From: Branchinecta lynchi
Taxonomy: Eukaryota > Arthropoda > Branchiopoda > Anostraca > Branchinectidae
Assembly (NCBI GenBank): GCA_023053575.1
Contig: JAKZAP010000018.1
Location: 20,116,202 to 20,180,201, forward strand
Reading direction: 5' to 3'
DNA: 64,000 nt
Positions 44,541 to 55,003 of the stretch are shown here, in pieces. A program made the translations under genes and the position numbers. Below the pieces are notes generated by a model. That model did not search any database. It worked only from the letters and a program-made list of their open reading frames with translations, and was not told where the DNA came from. Positions within the stretch are counted from its first letter, which is position 1. Every line of letters begins with the position of its first letter.

Positions 44541-45417
44541 TTTCCTCCTCCACTCAGTGAAACAAGTGTGGCACTTACTCTTTCCATTTTCACTTTAGAA
44601 TTCTGTTAGCTTTACTATTCTGTTCATAACTTAAACATTTACCTTAATATTTTCACATTTAATTTACAATAAAAAACAACTATTAAAAATCAAAATCAGT
44701 GTAAAGCATTCAAAATGATTATTGTAACATGAAAACGAGTCAAACAAAAAAACAACAACATAAGAGCACAACCCACGCCGAGAGGCGCCCTAGGTCATGC
44801 AATGCGTCTGGTCTCTCGTGAAGGGCGTCGAGAGTTGAAGCCAGTAGGGATCCCACTTCCGCACATGACGCTATAAACTTCCGATTGGCTGGAGGTCTTC
44901 TTTGAAGGTGCTTTGAATCGTTTTACGTTGGCCTCCGCTGAGTTTCTTCCATCCGGGTTGTGGGGTGGCGATCAGGTTCTTACATTGGCATCAGACTGGC
45001 GTCATAGAGGTAACCGGTGATTGAGAGGCTGGGGACGAGTGCTGCAGCTTTTCCACTGTCTAGGAAGTAAAACCTACTACACCAGTTTGAACGACGCCTG
45101 GCCCATAAACCAAGCTACCGCCATTACCGCACGCTTCCCTTAATAACCCTCCTCAAGGTAAACTCCCATATCACTTCCTTCTTAAGCATTTCCAGCTCAC
45201 TACTTTGTCGGAGAGAAGAACCCTCCTGTGTACCCGGTTTGACAATGAAGCCATGACATATCCCCGTTTCCAAGATTAATTCCCCCGCCTTTTCAACCTT
45301 TAAGATCCCGACCTCAAAGACCCAACTTCTAATTCGGCTCCACGCGCTGTGAAAGTTGTTTTTGAAATTAAAGTCCCTCTCGCTCTCTCTATCTTAAACG
45401 AGCTGTTTCTTTTCTAG
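44541..45417. other. No gene seen upstream of transporter exon
   Basis: Intronic, ending in the pyrimidine tract of the 45418 exon. On the - strand 44960-44770 a frame with GQRKTIQSTFKEDLQPIGS hints at a retrotransposon end, but this is too weak to call. Confidence 0.4.
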
Positions 45418-45583
45418 GATAAAGCCTTAGAAGCTGACCTGGACTCCGATTCTTCTAGTAACCTACTCGCGTGGATCGGTGGCGCCAATACAGTCAGTCG
45501 AGTTATCCTGGGGTACATATCTGACAGCCCTAAAATTAATCGTCTGTTCCTGTATAATGCTGCTCTGACAATCTGCGGATTGG
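45418..45583 (+). CDS. Monocarboxylate transporter (SLC16 family), internal exon
   Basis: It encodes 55 codons plus one base: an acidic/serine loop (DKALEADLDSDSSS), then LLAWIGGANTVSRVILGYIS, the eighth helix with the family's conserved arginine, then SPKINRLFLYNAALTICGL, entering the ninth helix. The acceptor is GTTTCTTTTCTAG; the donor is TTGG/GTAAGT. It begins in phase 0, matching 11784, and ends in phase 1, matching 47032. This exon follows directly from helix seven in SLC16 proteins, which supports the long intron. Substrate cannot be deduced. Confidence 0.9.
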
Positions 45584-47031
45584 GTAAGTGAAATTATGCC
45601 TGTATGAGGAATGATAGTATCCTACATAGTAAAGTCGTCTACGTTACATAGGAGAGATTAGGACACTTGTTTATGTACAGCAAACTCTGCTGGTTGCTAG
45701 TGTCTCAGAAGTCTTATAACATTTATACATGGACGAACATTTCAACGGACATATCATATATGAGATAACAGACCATCTGTTAACTTTGCAGAAACATTGT
45801 GTGACGAAAGATCAAATATATTACTATCCATCGTTTGGAACTTTACCTGTAGTGACAATATAAAAAAGTTATATCGAAATTTTCTTTAAAGTTTAACCGA
45901 AAAGGGCCGGGATAGGACAATCTAGTTACCATCACTTAATCACTTAAAGAGGCTCGAAGACCCGGTGAAAATGCCTTGCTTCGTTGATCCGATAGTTATG
46001 AATATCGATTTCCAAGTAGTGGAATTTCCGTGTGATTAGTTATACCTCTATGCGCTTGTATTTTTGTTGTATGCCCCTACGAGAAAGATTTATATTATTA
46101 TTATTATTTTTAGCAGGCACTAACTAATTTTTACCAATCTCACCACTGCCCACTAAAAAGCCGCGTTTTCATTGACATTAAAGTCTCCCGCGTCATAGTA
46201 GAATTTACGCTGTGGGGAGGGACGCAGATATTCTGTGCGTCACGACTAGAGCAGGTAGTAGAAAATAAAAAATACCTTTCCAGAATCCAAATAACACAGT
46301 GTGTTCAGTTAAATGACACAAAAATTAGTTGGCTTTTTAATTAAACTTTAACGTATACAGATACTGTGTTATCAAACATTTGCGAAAATGCTGGGAAACT
46401 TCCGACAGTGCAAGCAAGTTGCGGTCATGCCAGTGCGAAACCCCATGATAGGGAATTAGTTTAAATGAGGATTTCAGGAATTGCATATTACCAGTCTTTC
46501 TAATATGCTTCACTCACATGAGAGACAGAAGAGAGACAAAAAATTTAATATATAATGGAATTTTACAAAAGAAAATTTTAATATCATAACAGACCTACCA
46601 CGTGAAAATCTATACAGATTTGTTTGCGGCAGGACTAAATAATTTAATCACCTAGCATAATTATTTGGAACAAAAAAGAAAAGGGAAAAAATACATGCAG
46701 TACTATACATAAACAACTATATAAATATATATATATTTTTTTTATTATATATAAACAGAAGACAATTAAACCTCGTGGCTAGAACAGTCGGTATTGTAAG
46801 TTATAAACCGAATTATCTGGTATAAGCTGAAGTCTGTTTTACAGTCAGTCAGTTTTAGATGAGGGTTTTATCACTTTATGTTTTGAACTGTAGATCCGCC
46901 GAGTTGAGTGAATGGATGATGAAAGCGTTGGAAGATAGTTTCCGTTCTTTTTAAAATCTGGACGAAAGGTCTAGGACTCTAGAGCTAGCTTGTTTCTGCT
47001 CAAGCTTGCATTTAACGAATATTTTTTTTAG
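45584..47031 (+). other. Intron with repeat K copy 1
   Basis: An AT-rich intron. 45888-46090 ('gtttaaccgaaaagggcc', 'gacccggtga', 'gatttcc...gtggaat') is repeated in degraded form at 47375-47560 in the next intron. The acceptor tract is 'atttttttta' before the 47032 exon. AT runs lie at 46720-46755. Confidence 0.7.
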
Positions 47032-47232
47032 CTACTGCATTAAGCTGTTTCTGCGTGGACTACATTTCATTCGCTGTCTATTCCGTCGTTTTCGGAGCTA
47101 CGGCAGGTGCTTACGTCGGCCTTACCTCCGTCATTCTCGTAGACCTATTAGGACTGGAGAAGCTTACCAATGCTTTCGGTCTGTTACTTATGTTCCAGGG
47201 TATCGCCTCGTTGATTGGACCCCCTATTGGAG
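47032..47232 (+). CDS. Monocarboxylate transporter (SLC16 family), internal exon
   Basis: It encodes 67 codons covering the ninth to eleventh helices: ALSCFCVDYISFAVYSVVFG, then TAGAYVGLTSVILVDLLG, then LEKLTNAFGLLLMFQG and GPPIG. The last is the very conserved carboxy-terminal MCT signature (GLEKLTNAFGLLL...GPPI). The acceptor is TTTTTTTAG; the donor is GGAG/GTAAGA. It starts and ends in phase 1, fitting its neighbours. This is the strongest single exon for the family identification. No stop or frameshift is present. Confidence 0.93.
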
Positions 47233-48570
47233 GTAAGAATTAAATCGTTAACAGGTCACAAAATATATATGACAAAAATTAAATATATCATCTAAAATCT
47301 TCCTTGAGCCCAAGCTGGCTTTGAAACATATCCATTTTATGCATTATTTGAATACAAAAATAAATCAATAAACTGAAGTTTAACCGAAACGGCTGAGATA
47401 CGACAATATAGTTACACATCACTTACTTACTCAAAAAGGTTTGAGGACCCGATATTCGTCGCTCCGCTTTTCACGAATAGTCGATTCCATATTGTGAATT
47501 TTCTCCTTCAGATCTGTGGTATCTCTATGTGCTTATATCTATATTCTTAGAGAATATATTTATTTTCATTTCTATAAATTCCTGCTCCGCCTCCCGAAAT
47601 AGTAAAATCGTCACTACTTACAACATCACTGACCCTCTTACAGTAGTTGGACAACATATTCAGAATTACAACAATAAGATTAAGCATCAATGGGAAAGCA
47701 TTCTTCTACAATAGGATAGTTTTATAGATAGTATAATGCTGTCGTAGTCTCTATGTTGTGTTTGGCTTTTTCTTGTTATAGTGTTTATTTTTTGTAGTGT
47801 TTCCTTCTTTTTTTTTCTTTATTCATACTCCATGTATGCCATGTGCTTTTTGATGGATGAAAAATTAAATTATTATTATTATATATATAAATAAGACGAA
47901 CAATAAGACTTTCATCATCTACTCATCCTACCCAGTTGGAGATCCCACTGAAAACTTTGTTCTTGTTTAGTCTCGCCACGTTGTAACAAAAAGGATTTCA
48001 CTCGTGTGAATGTACTGGGAAAATGGAGAAGATGTTCATATCGAATTCGAGAAGACCTCTTTCTCCCATTTATTTTTCGGCCTTGTTTTTTAAGACTCTA
48101 CTGTTGATTCCTGGGAAAATCCATGTCTGCGGAGGTTTGTGTCTAAAATCAGTGTTGTCGTAAAGCGGAGGTCTAGCTTACTCGGGAAGCTGTGAGAAAA
48201 ATTGCAAAGATAGGAAAAAAGCAATCTGTCCGCTGTTGGCGGAATTGATTGAACGACACTCCTATAAGTAATAAGTTAGGGGAGAGGGGTATCCGATTCT
48301 GTTTTTACCTGGCTCATATCAGCCTGGAACCAAGTCTTAGGTCGTATTTATTCACCAATTGGGATATCTATGACAATTGTTTAATCAGAAAAGGGTAGAC
48401 TGCTGGTTCCCATCCCTGTATAACGTAGCAAATCGAGGTCTGCTGGACTCTGGTTCTCCTGCCTCGTTTTGCCTTCGGCCAGCCTCCAGGCCCTGTGCCC
48501 TGATATAACAGTTTAGGGTCTCCAGCCGTTTTCGTCGTACCTTCTAAACCTATCGCTTTTGTAAAAAGAT
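47233..48570 (+). other. Intron with repeat K copy 2 and a LINE tail
   Basis: Repeat K copy 2 is at 47375-47560. A retrotransposon-like 3' tail ('ctccatgtatgccatgtgct', 'gatggatgaaaa', then (ATT)n) is at 47740-47885. The remainder, to 48570, is unassigned. Confidence 0.55.
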
Positions 48571-49003
48571 GACTTCTTCTGCAGTGTCTCGGACAACAAC
48601 CAAACTTCCCCTCAGCCTATCACCCATGTCTTCTTCTGCAATGTATCGGACCTTCTTGACAAGGGTTCTCTTCAGTATACACTGTAAAAAGTTTCTCAGA
48701 GTAAGGATTGAAGTTAACTGTAGTATTTACTACTGGGATTAATCTTATCTCTTCAGGAGCAAGATTAATCCCGATTAGAGATAATCTCACACTTACGCGG
48801 CCGATTGGGCCTCTTCTGTGCCAGTACTGACCCACGACCTTGCTTCCAGCTTCCCTTTGATCAGCCACGTCGTTTTCCACCAAACTTCCCCTCAACCTAC
48901 CACCCATGTCTTCTTCTGCAATGTATCGGACCTTCTTGACAAGGGTTCTCTTCAGTATATACTTTAAAAAGTTTCTCAGAGTAAAGATTAAAGTTAACTG
49001 TAG
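48571..49003. repeat. Tandem duplication containing motif P
   Basis: 'tcttctgcaatgtatcggac' with about 100 following bases occurs at 48628-48731 and again at 48908-49003, 280 bases apart. The segment between ('cttacgcggccgattg', 'ctgacccacgaccttgc', 'gatcagccac') recurs at 51675-51785. A GGGATTAATCTTATCTC/inverted stem lies at 48737-48785. Confidence 0.75.
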
Positions 49004-50003
49004 TTTTTGGGATCCCAAAACGTAAGTGGAGGGATACCTCTGACATCGCAAAGGTTGTCCGTCTGTGCGCGCTATAGCTCTCGAAGGGAATGAGATATTT
49101 TGATGAAACTTGGTGTGAGGATTCATTGGGTCAAGGGTAAGGTCAACTTCGTAGATGGGCTCTGTAGCTCTACATTTAGGGGTGGGGGAGGGGGTTCACA
49201 TTAAGGGACAAACAAAATATTTTTAAACAGCTAATGTGATAGTCGATTATCGTGTAAGAAGGCATGCTGAACACGATAGTGACAACCATTTTCTCGTCGG
49301 AAGAGTAGTTCGTCTGAAGTCCGGCAAAAACCGGAAAGTTGGTTAAAAGTAAAAGTTTTATATGAAGTTGATTAAATGGTCGATTTAGGGGTAAAAAGAC
49401 ATGCTGAACACGATGGTGAAAACCATTTCCTCGCCGAACAAGTAGTTCGTCCGGAATCCGGCAAAAACCGGAAAGTTGGTTAAAAGTAAATGTTTCATTT
49501 GAAGTTGATTAAATGTTCGATTTAGGGGTACAACTGTACAACTAGTTCGCCCGGAATCCGGCCAAAACCGGAAAATTTGTTAAAAGCAAAAGTTTGATTA
49601 GATGACAGATTAAGGGGTAAGAAGAGAGGCTGAATCCGTATATGACAATCATTTTTTACCCGGACATATAATTAGTCCGGAATCCGGTTGTAACCGGATT
49701 TATTTTTTGTAAGTCAATCTTTTATTCAAAGTTGATAGATGTTCTTTATAGGGATTTGCCGCTGGATTTGTTTCTGAATTTTCTTTTTTTGCTGGACTTG
49801 TAGTTTGCTCGGAATTCGGGCGAAACCGGAAACTTGGCAGAAGTAAAGCAGGAAGTCTCGGTAAGTATCGTCAAAATAGATATGGCTTATAGAGGTATAT
49901 CTGAACTTGGTTTTCTCTGATGATTAGCCTGGCGAAGACTGGATCTGGCGAAGACAAGACCCTATTAGATTTTTGGGATCCCATCGATACCTTTGGTCTT
50001 GTT
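49004..50003 (-). repeat. Repeat family A, full copy (first of a pair)
   Basis: From TTTTTGGGATCCCAAAACG (49004) to GGGATCCCATCGATACC plus 'tttggtcttgtt' (50003). About five core units. The next copy starts one base later in the same orientation. Confidence 0.9.
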
Positions 50004-50004
50004 C

Positions 50005-50686
50005 TTTTTGGGATCCCAAAACGTAAGTGGAGGGATACCTATGACATCGCAAAAATTGTCCGTCCGTCCGTCTGTCAGCACGATAACGCTCGAAGGGAAT
50101 GAGATATTTTGATGAAACTTGGTGTGAGGATTGTTTGGGTCAAGAGTGAGGTCGAGTTCGTAGATGGGCTCTGTAGCCCTAAATTTAGGGGTTGGCGGAA
50201 GGGGTTTAAATTAAGGGCCAAGCAAAATATTTTCAAACAGCTAATGTGATGGTCGATTATGGAGTAAGAAGACATGCTGAACACGATGATGAAAACCATT
50301 TACTTGCCGGATAAGTAGTTCGTCCGGAATCCGGCAAAAACCGGAAAATTTGTTAAAAGCGAAAGTTTTATTTGAAGTTAATTTGATGATTGAAGTTATT
50401 AGATGTTCTGTATAGGGACAAGGAGGTACGTTTAATTCGTTTCTGAATTGTTCGTTTTTTGCTGGACAAGTAGATCGTTCAGAATTCCGCCAAAACCGGA
50501 AATTTTACAGAAATGAAGCAGGAAGCGGTCAGCATCGTCAAAATAGATATGGCTTATAGAGGTATATCTGAACTTGGTTTTCTCAGATTAACGTGGTGTT
50601 AAGACTGAATCTGGCGAAGACAAGACCCAATTGTCCGGATCAAATATTAGATTTTTGGGATCCCATCGAAACCTTAGGTGTTGTTA
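50005..50686 (-). repeat. Repeat family A, short copy (second of a pair)
   Basis: Complete at both ends (TTTTTGGGATCCCAAAACG to GGGATCCCATCGAAACC) but with only about two core units, illustrating array contraction. Adjacent head-to-tail to the preceding copy. Confidence 0.9.
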
Positions 50687-50783
50687 CTACTGGGATTAAT
50701 CTTATCTCTTCTGGGATAAGATTAATCCGAATTAGAGATATAATCTTATCTTATTAGAGACAACATTAATCCCAGTAGCAAAT
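50687..50783. repeat. Inverted repeat around GGGATTAAT
   Basis: 'tactactgggattaatctta' at the left and 'attaatcccagtag' at the right, with two further internal GATTAAT/ATTAATC copies, make a foldback. It is related to the stem at 48732-48785. It sits exactly at the end of a family A copy. Confidence 0.7.
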
Positions 50784-51360
50784 ACTGCAAGATTTTTTTG
50801 TACAGTGTATATTTAACATAATGTGGTCCTCTTCAGACTGTAGCTGGAAGAGTCGAACCCGCAATCAGTTCCAAGGACGCAGTAGCGTATATTAGGGGGG
50901 GGGGGGTGATAGGGGCGATCTTCATCCAAAATTCTCGGAAAGGAGTTTTTTATGGGAAAAACGTACGCGAAAATACAAATTGAGAAGCTAAATTGAAATT
51001 ATTTACAGTATCGTTCAGTAATTGATCTTAGAAACAGTTTTTGAGTCGTAGTGTGCATGATTACAAGATTAAAAGGTGTTTTTTGCATCTATAGGTATTT
51101 TTAGTGTTAAACACGTTAAAAATATGCAAAAAACGCCGAAAAATTTTAGGCCTTCCGGCCGATAAGTGGGTGGCCTTCGGCCGCAGATTGTCACTGAGCT
51201 GTCGCCCCTCCCGAAAATAATCGGAATATGCGCTACTGCAAGGATGACCAATTGCAATAATCGCCCCCCAACGCAACAACTGATAAACACGAATAAGACG
51301 CATCATCAGTTTCACTGATGATCAATTGCAACGATTGCAGGTTCATTTCTTGCTGTCACA
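50784..51360. other. No gene seen
   Basis: Intronic. A B-box-like GCGGGTTCGACTC (- strand, near 50875), a G run at 50896-50907 and 'ccttcggccg' palindromic words at 51150-51190. No coding feature. Confidence 0.4.
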
Positions 51361-51429
51361 GCCTGAAGAGGACCCTTGCTAAGAAGGGCCGAAACATCGC
51401 TGAAGAGTATCCTATCTGACTTTTCCGTT
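51361..51429 (+). repeat. Conserved motif P, + copy
   Basis: It reads 'cctgaagaggacccttgcta' then 'agaagggccgaaacatcg', the clearest copy of the motif also present near 44.1, 48.64 and 48.92 kb. Confidence 0.5.
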
Positions 51430-52640
51430 TTCATTACTATTTATGATTACCTGTCAGCTAGGGCTGAAGTAGTATATATCGCCTCCTCTCTGCCACTGCT
51501 GAAATCCGGCCTGCCTTCGACTTCTATCAGACACTTCCTCTCGGTCTGCTTCCGAGGCCTTCTGCTTGTCTCATTCTGCATTCGACTTGCCTGTGTTTGC
51601 CTCTGTGTATCTTCTTCCTTCCTCCGTCCCATTATCACCCTTCCAGTTGGTGTCCAGGCTACATTCGTCATACTTACGCGGCCGATTGTGCCTCTTCTCT
51701 GCCAGTACTGACCCACGACCTTGCCTCCAGCTTCCCTTTGATCAGCCACTTCGTGTTGCGTCAAACTTCCCCTCAGCCTACCACCCACTTCTTCTTCTTG
51801 CCTCGTTGTACTTTCGACTTAAAGTCCTGTCTCTTCCCTCTGCCTGCAACCAGTCCCTTATCACCCTGCCACTTAATTTGCAACGGATGCGTACATCTAA
51901 GATACGTTCATCCTACTTCCTAACCTCCTATTCCTGTCTGCCGTCCATTACCACCCTGTCGCTTGGTTTACAACAACTGTGTACTTCCAGCCTAAGTTCA
52001 CTACCACCTCCCCTGGCCTTCAACTTCTCTTTGACTAACAAATTTGTATTGGACAAAGCTTCCCCCGTAGGTGCCACCTATGGCTTCTACCTTCCTAATT
52101 CTGCTTTCGGCTTGTCTTCTGTCTTTCTCTGTGTCCTCTTCCTGCCTCCCTTCTCATTATCATCCTGCCACTTGAATTACGTTATATGTGTAACTCCTGA
52201 CTGTGTTCGTCGTAGCTCCCGCGCTTATCATTTCTCTTCTCTGCAACTGCTAACCTCCGGTTTGCCGCCAACTTCTCTGCGATCGGTCACTTCGTGTTCC
52301 ACCACACTTCCCCTCTGACTGCCAGCCTACATCCTGTCTGTACGCACTGTCTGCCTCTAGTCGTTCATCACCCTGCCACTTGGTTTACCACAAATCTTTG
52401 CCCTCGGCCTTCATTCCATATGTGCCTTACGGCCTCTATCCTGCCTTCGTCCTATCTCCCGAGCCTTCTGCCTGCCTTTTTGGGCCTACAATTTGCCTCC
52501 CACCTTTTGATGACCTATCTACCACTTGGTTTCCAACAAATGCTCGGCGTCGTACTGCATTCAGTGTGCATCGCACGGCCTCCAGACTGCCTTTGTCCTA
52601 CCTCTTGAACCTCTTTAGGACCTTTGCTAACGAGGCTTCC
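51430..52640 (+). repeat. Pyrimidine-rich degenerate tandem array
   Basis: A CT-rich block of 1.2 kb. The anchor 'caccctgccacttggtttac' and variants recurs near 51635, 51862, 51950, 52162, 52370 and 52512, interleaved with 'ctgcctttcgtcc...cttctgcctgcc'. The long open frames here (for example 51566-52318) follow from the composition and show no domain. It ends directly at the acceptor of the last transporter exon. Confidence 0.75.
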
Positions 52641-52646
52641 TTATAG

Positions 52647-52786
52647 GCATGTTATACGACGCTTTTGGATCGTACGACCCATGCTTCTATGCTGCTGGAG
52701 GTATGATCGCCATCTCAGGTATCATACTGTTTGCCGTCCCATATATTCAACGGCCGAAAAAAGAGGCCGAAGCCAACACGGCTTGA
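52647..52786 (+). CDS. Monocarboxylate transporter (SLC16 family), last exon
   Basis: It encodes the final 46 residues: MLYDAFGSYDPCFYAAGGM, then IAISGIILFAVPYI (twelfth helix), then a short basic-acidic tail QRPKKEAEANTA and TGA at 52784-52786. The acceptor is TTCCTTATAG; it starts in phase 1, completing the glycine codon of the previous exon. 'G-YD..GSYDP.FY.AG' followed by a helix is the standard MCT end. The last few codons and the stop overlap a tRNA-derived B box on the - strand. Possible poly(A) signals AATAAA occur at about 53441 and 53798; neither is proven. Confidence 0.9.
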
Positions 52787-52862
52787 ACCCACAACCCCCG
52801 GTATTATAGCCCAGTGATAGAGATCTCAAGAAACGAAGTTTCTTGCATTAGGCCACCTATTG
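52776..52862 (-). repeat. tRNA-derived SINE head overlapping the stop codon
   Basis: On the - strand GTGGCCTAATG (A box, 52856-52846) and GGGTTCAAGCC (B box, 52790-52780) match arginine-type tRNA boxes. They are 77 bases apart end to end, longer than a normal tRNA, owing to a perfect hairpin CAAGAAAC-GAA-GTTTCTTG at 52827-52845. The host stop codon TGA lies inside the B box. Confidence 0.5.
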
Positions 52863-54734
52863 TGTTGTAGGCAGTTGTTAGACTTACTTTGTTAGAACTG
52901 TATGGTACAAGATTGGGATTTATTAGTTTAGTAGGGTATGTTTTGCATGTGTGATGAAGTACGCGTGCCGTTTGCCGCGAAGGACCGAGTGACTGCATCT
53001 TTTTTCTTTCTGGTTGAAGCTAAGAAAGCGCAAATCTGAGGGATACAAAACTCAAAATCGCTGAACCGACGTGAAGTGAACGACCGCTAGGTGACGTAGC
53101 GATAACACGCGCAAACACTAATGAGCGTAGGACACTCCGCATCTTTCAGCCATAGTGTAGTCCGCTTATATGAACAAGCCATTAGTCTGGTTTGCAACTT
53201 TAGTACGAAGTGTGGATAGTGTAGGAAGTTGGTAGTGTTAATTTAGCTGGATTCGCACACAGACAAATGTGCCTTAAGTAGTAATATGAGAGTGACTGCC
53301 TTAAACACCGCGGTAGTTCATCAGTACATTGCTATTAATTAAACCCAAAAAGTACGGAGCTGGTGATAGTGTCAAAAATCCTGAAAGTAGTTCCAATCGG
53401 CGACCACTCTACCCAGAACTTCTGTCCAGACGATAAGGATAATAAACAGGAAGATAAAGGTGACCTTAAACTGCAAAAAGCAGTTCGATGGATGGGTTAT
53501 GCAGCATTTTCGTGGTGCAATGCCCTCTGTCTCAGCTTAGTGCCAGAACCTTCACTGCCATACCGGTTAGCCGGACTGGTTAGGCCTTCTTGGCCTAAAA
53601 CTCCTTGACCGAGCTTATTTCTTACTACTGTCTGATCTATACCGGTCGTTAATAATCGTAGTTACCGGTTGTTGTTTTTGTCTGTTGATTTTTGTGCATT
53701 TTTATAGTTTAATGTTTACTTGTAGAGTAAGTAAGTGTATCCACCCAAAATCCACAGCAGTAAAATCAAAGAAAAAAGTGGGAACACTATATAGACAATA
53801 AACCGCACCATGTATCTGTTAAAATAAAACAGTATATATTTTTCTATATAGAAATAGCTGAAATACACATATGCCACAAACTAAATACCAAAACGATAAA
53901 ATACCCAGTCCTTTCAGATTTCTTGACCGAGCTTGTGTGTCACTCGCGCTCTTAACTGTGTTCATAAATCCCGGTTTTTTCATGTTCAGTGCATATTTTG
54001 TATGTTTATGGTTTTGTGCAGGTATATTATGGTAGGTGCTATTATGGTACAAGGTAAGGGAAGTGGTACTATTTTTTGCACCAAAGTTCGCTGAGAATTT
54101 TACACAGAAAAATATGATAGAATGCCATGTGCCAGTTTTTGTCTCCGAAATTGTCTTCGCCAAAAAAAATGGGAACTCAAACACTCTGTAGCCACTCCTC
54201 CGACTACGCGAAAAAAAGTCAGAAAAGTTGGACCCAGATTAATAAACTTTGTAGCTTCACCTGACTGGTGAAACCAATCTTCACATGATTTATCACATTT
54301 TCCGTTTTTTGGAGCGTACTTCCTCTTATTTTTATGATTATGTTTAGTGCGAAAGTACAGTACAATGAAAGGAAAGAAGGCTTTTCACAAACACAGCACT
54401 ATTACTGAGGTACCTTTTTTCGTGCCATGCAAATTATGTTCGACCTGACTCAGTGCGTTAGGGTTGGGCGAAGGGTTGAGGGTTAATCCATCAGCAGTTG
54501 AATGAAACCCTTGCACAAACTTTTTAAAAGACAATCCAATTTTCAAATTCATAATAGATTTCTCGCTTTATACTCTCCAAATCTAGTATAAGCGGAGAAA
54601 ACAAGAAAGATTGATAAGATTCAATGATGAACGCGCGTTGAAGCACCGACGCACTTTTCTTGCCTACTGACGAGGCGCAGCTGGGCGCGGTGACGCGCCC
54701 ACTACGCAGTAGTGTGTGTCAAACCGTAGAAACA
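52863..54734. other. No further gene seen; 3' flank of transporter
   Basis: Presumed 3' untranslated and intergenic sequence. The 81-codon + frame at 53363-53608 and the - frame at 54184-53819 have no recognisable domain. GC-richer sequence lies around 54660-54710. Confidence 0.4.
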
Positions 54735-55003
54735 GTATAGAGAGATTGCACCATAACCGAAGAAAACGGATATTTCTACACCATCATCAGGGGATCGTCA
54801 GAAAAATTTAACATTACGAGGTATAGAACTTTCGACTTTGCGACTAAATTACCGGCCTTTGATAGCCACTTTGAGCCAGCAAATTGCAGGATCGTTAATC
54901 TCTCTCATTTAGTCTCAAAGTTGAAAGTCCTATACTTCCTAATGTTAAATTTTTTCGCTACGATTCCGTCCGTTTTCGTCGGGTATGGTTTAATCTCTGT
55001 ATA
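54735..55003. mobile_element. Foldback (near-perfect inverted repeat)
   Basis: 'gtatagagagatt' ... 'accgaagaaaacgg' ... 'aaatttaacattacgaggta' ... 'actttgcgactaaat' is mirrored by 'atttagtctcaaagt' ... 'tacttcctaatgttaaattt' ... 'ccgttttcgtcgggt' ... 'aatctctgtata'. The arms are about 110 bases with a central spacer of about 50. It is a probable MITE or foldback element. Confidence 0.75.

Larger units (their letters stand above)
11785..45417 (+). other. 33.6-kb intron of the monocarboxylate transporter gene
   Basis: The span between two phase-0 splice borders (GTAAGA at 11785 and TTTCTAG at 45411-45417) is filled with the repeats listed here and with ELP1-like exons on the opposite strand. 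Intron status is inferred from phase agreement and protein collinearity of the flanking exons. Confidence 0.75.

Noticed and set aside
44770..44960. Possible RTE-type carboxy terminus on the - strand
   Set aside because: Only a few residues fit and stops are frequent; too weak to call.
50868..50890. Isolated B-box-like GCGGGTTCGACTC on the - strand
   Set aside because: No A box at suitable distance and no cloverleaf, so neither a tRNA gene nor a SINE is supported.
51566..52318. 250-codon open frame on the + strand
   Set aside because: It lies wholly in the pyrimidine-rich degenerate array; serine/leucine/proline bias follows from composition and no domain is visible.
53363..53608. 81-codon frame after the transporter gene
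   Set aside because: No recognisable motif or repeat match; most likely chance in the 3' flank.
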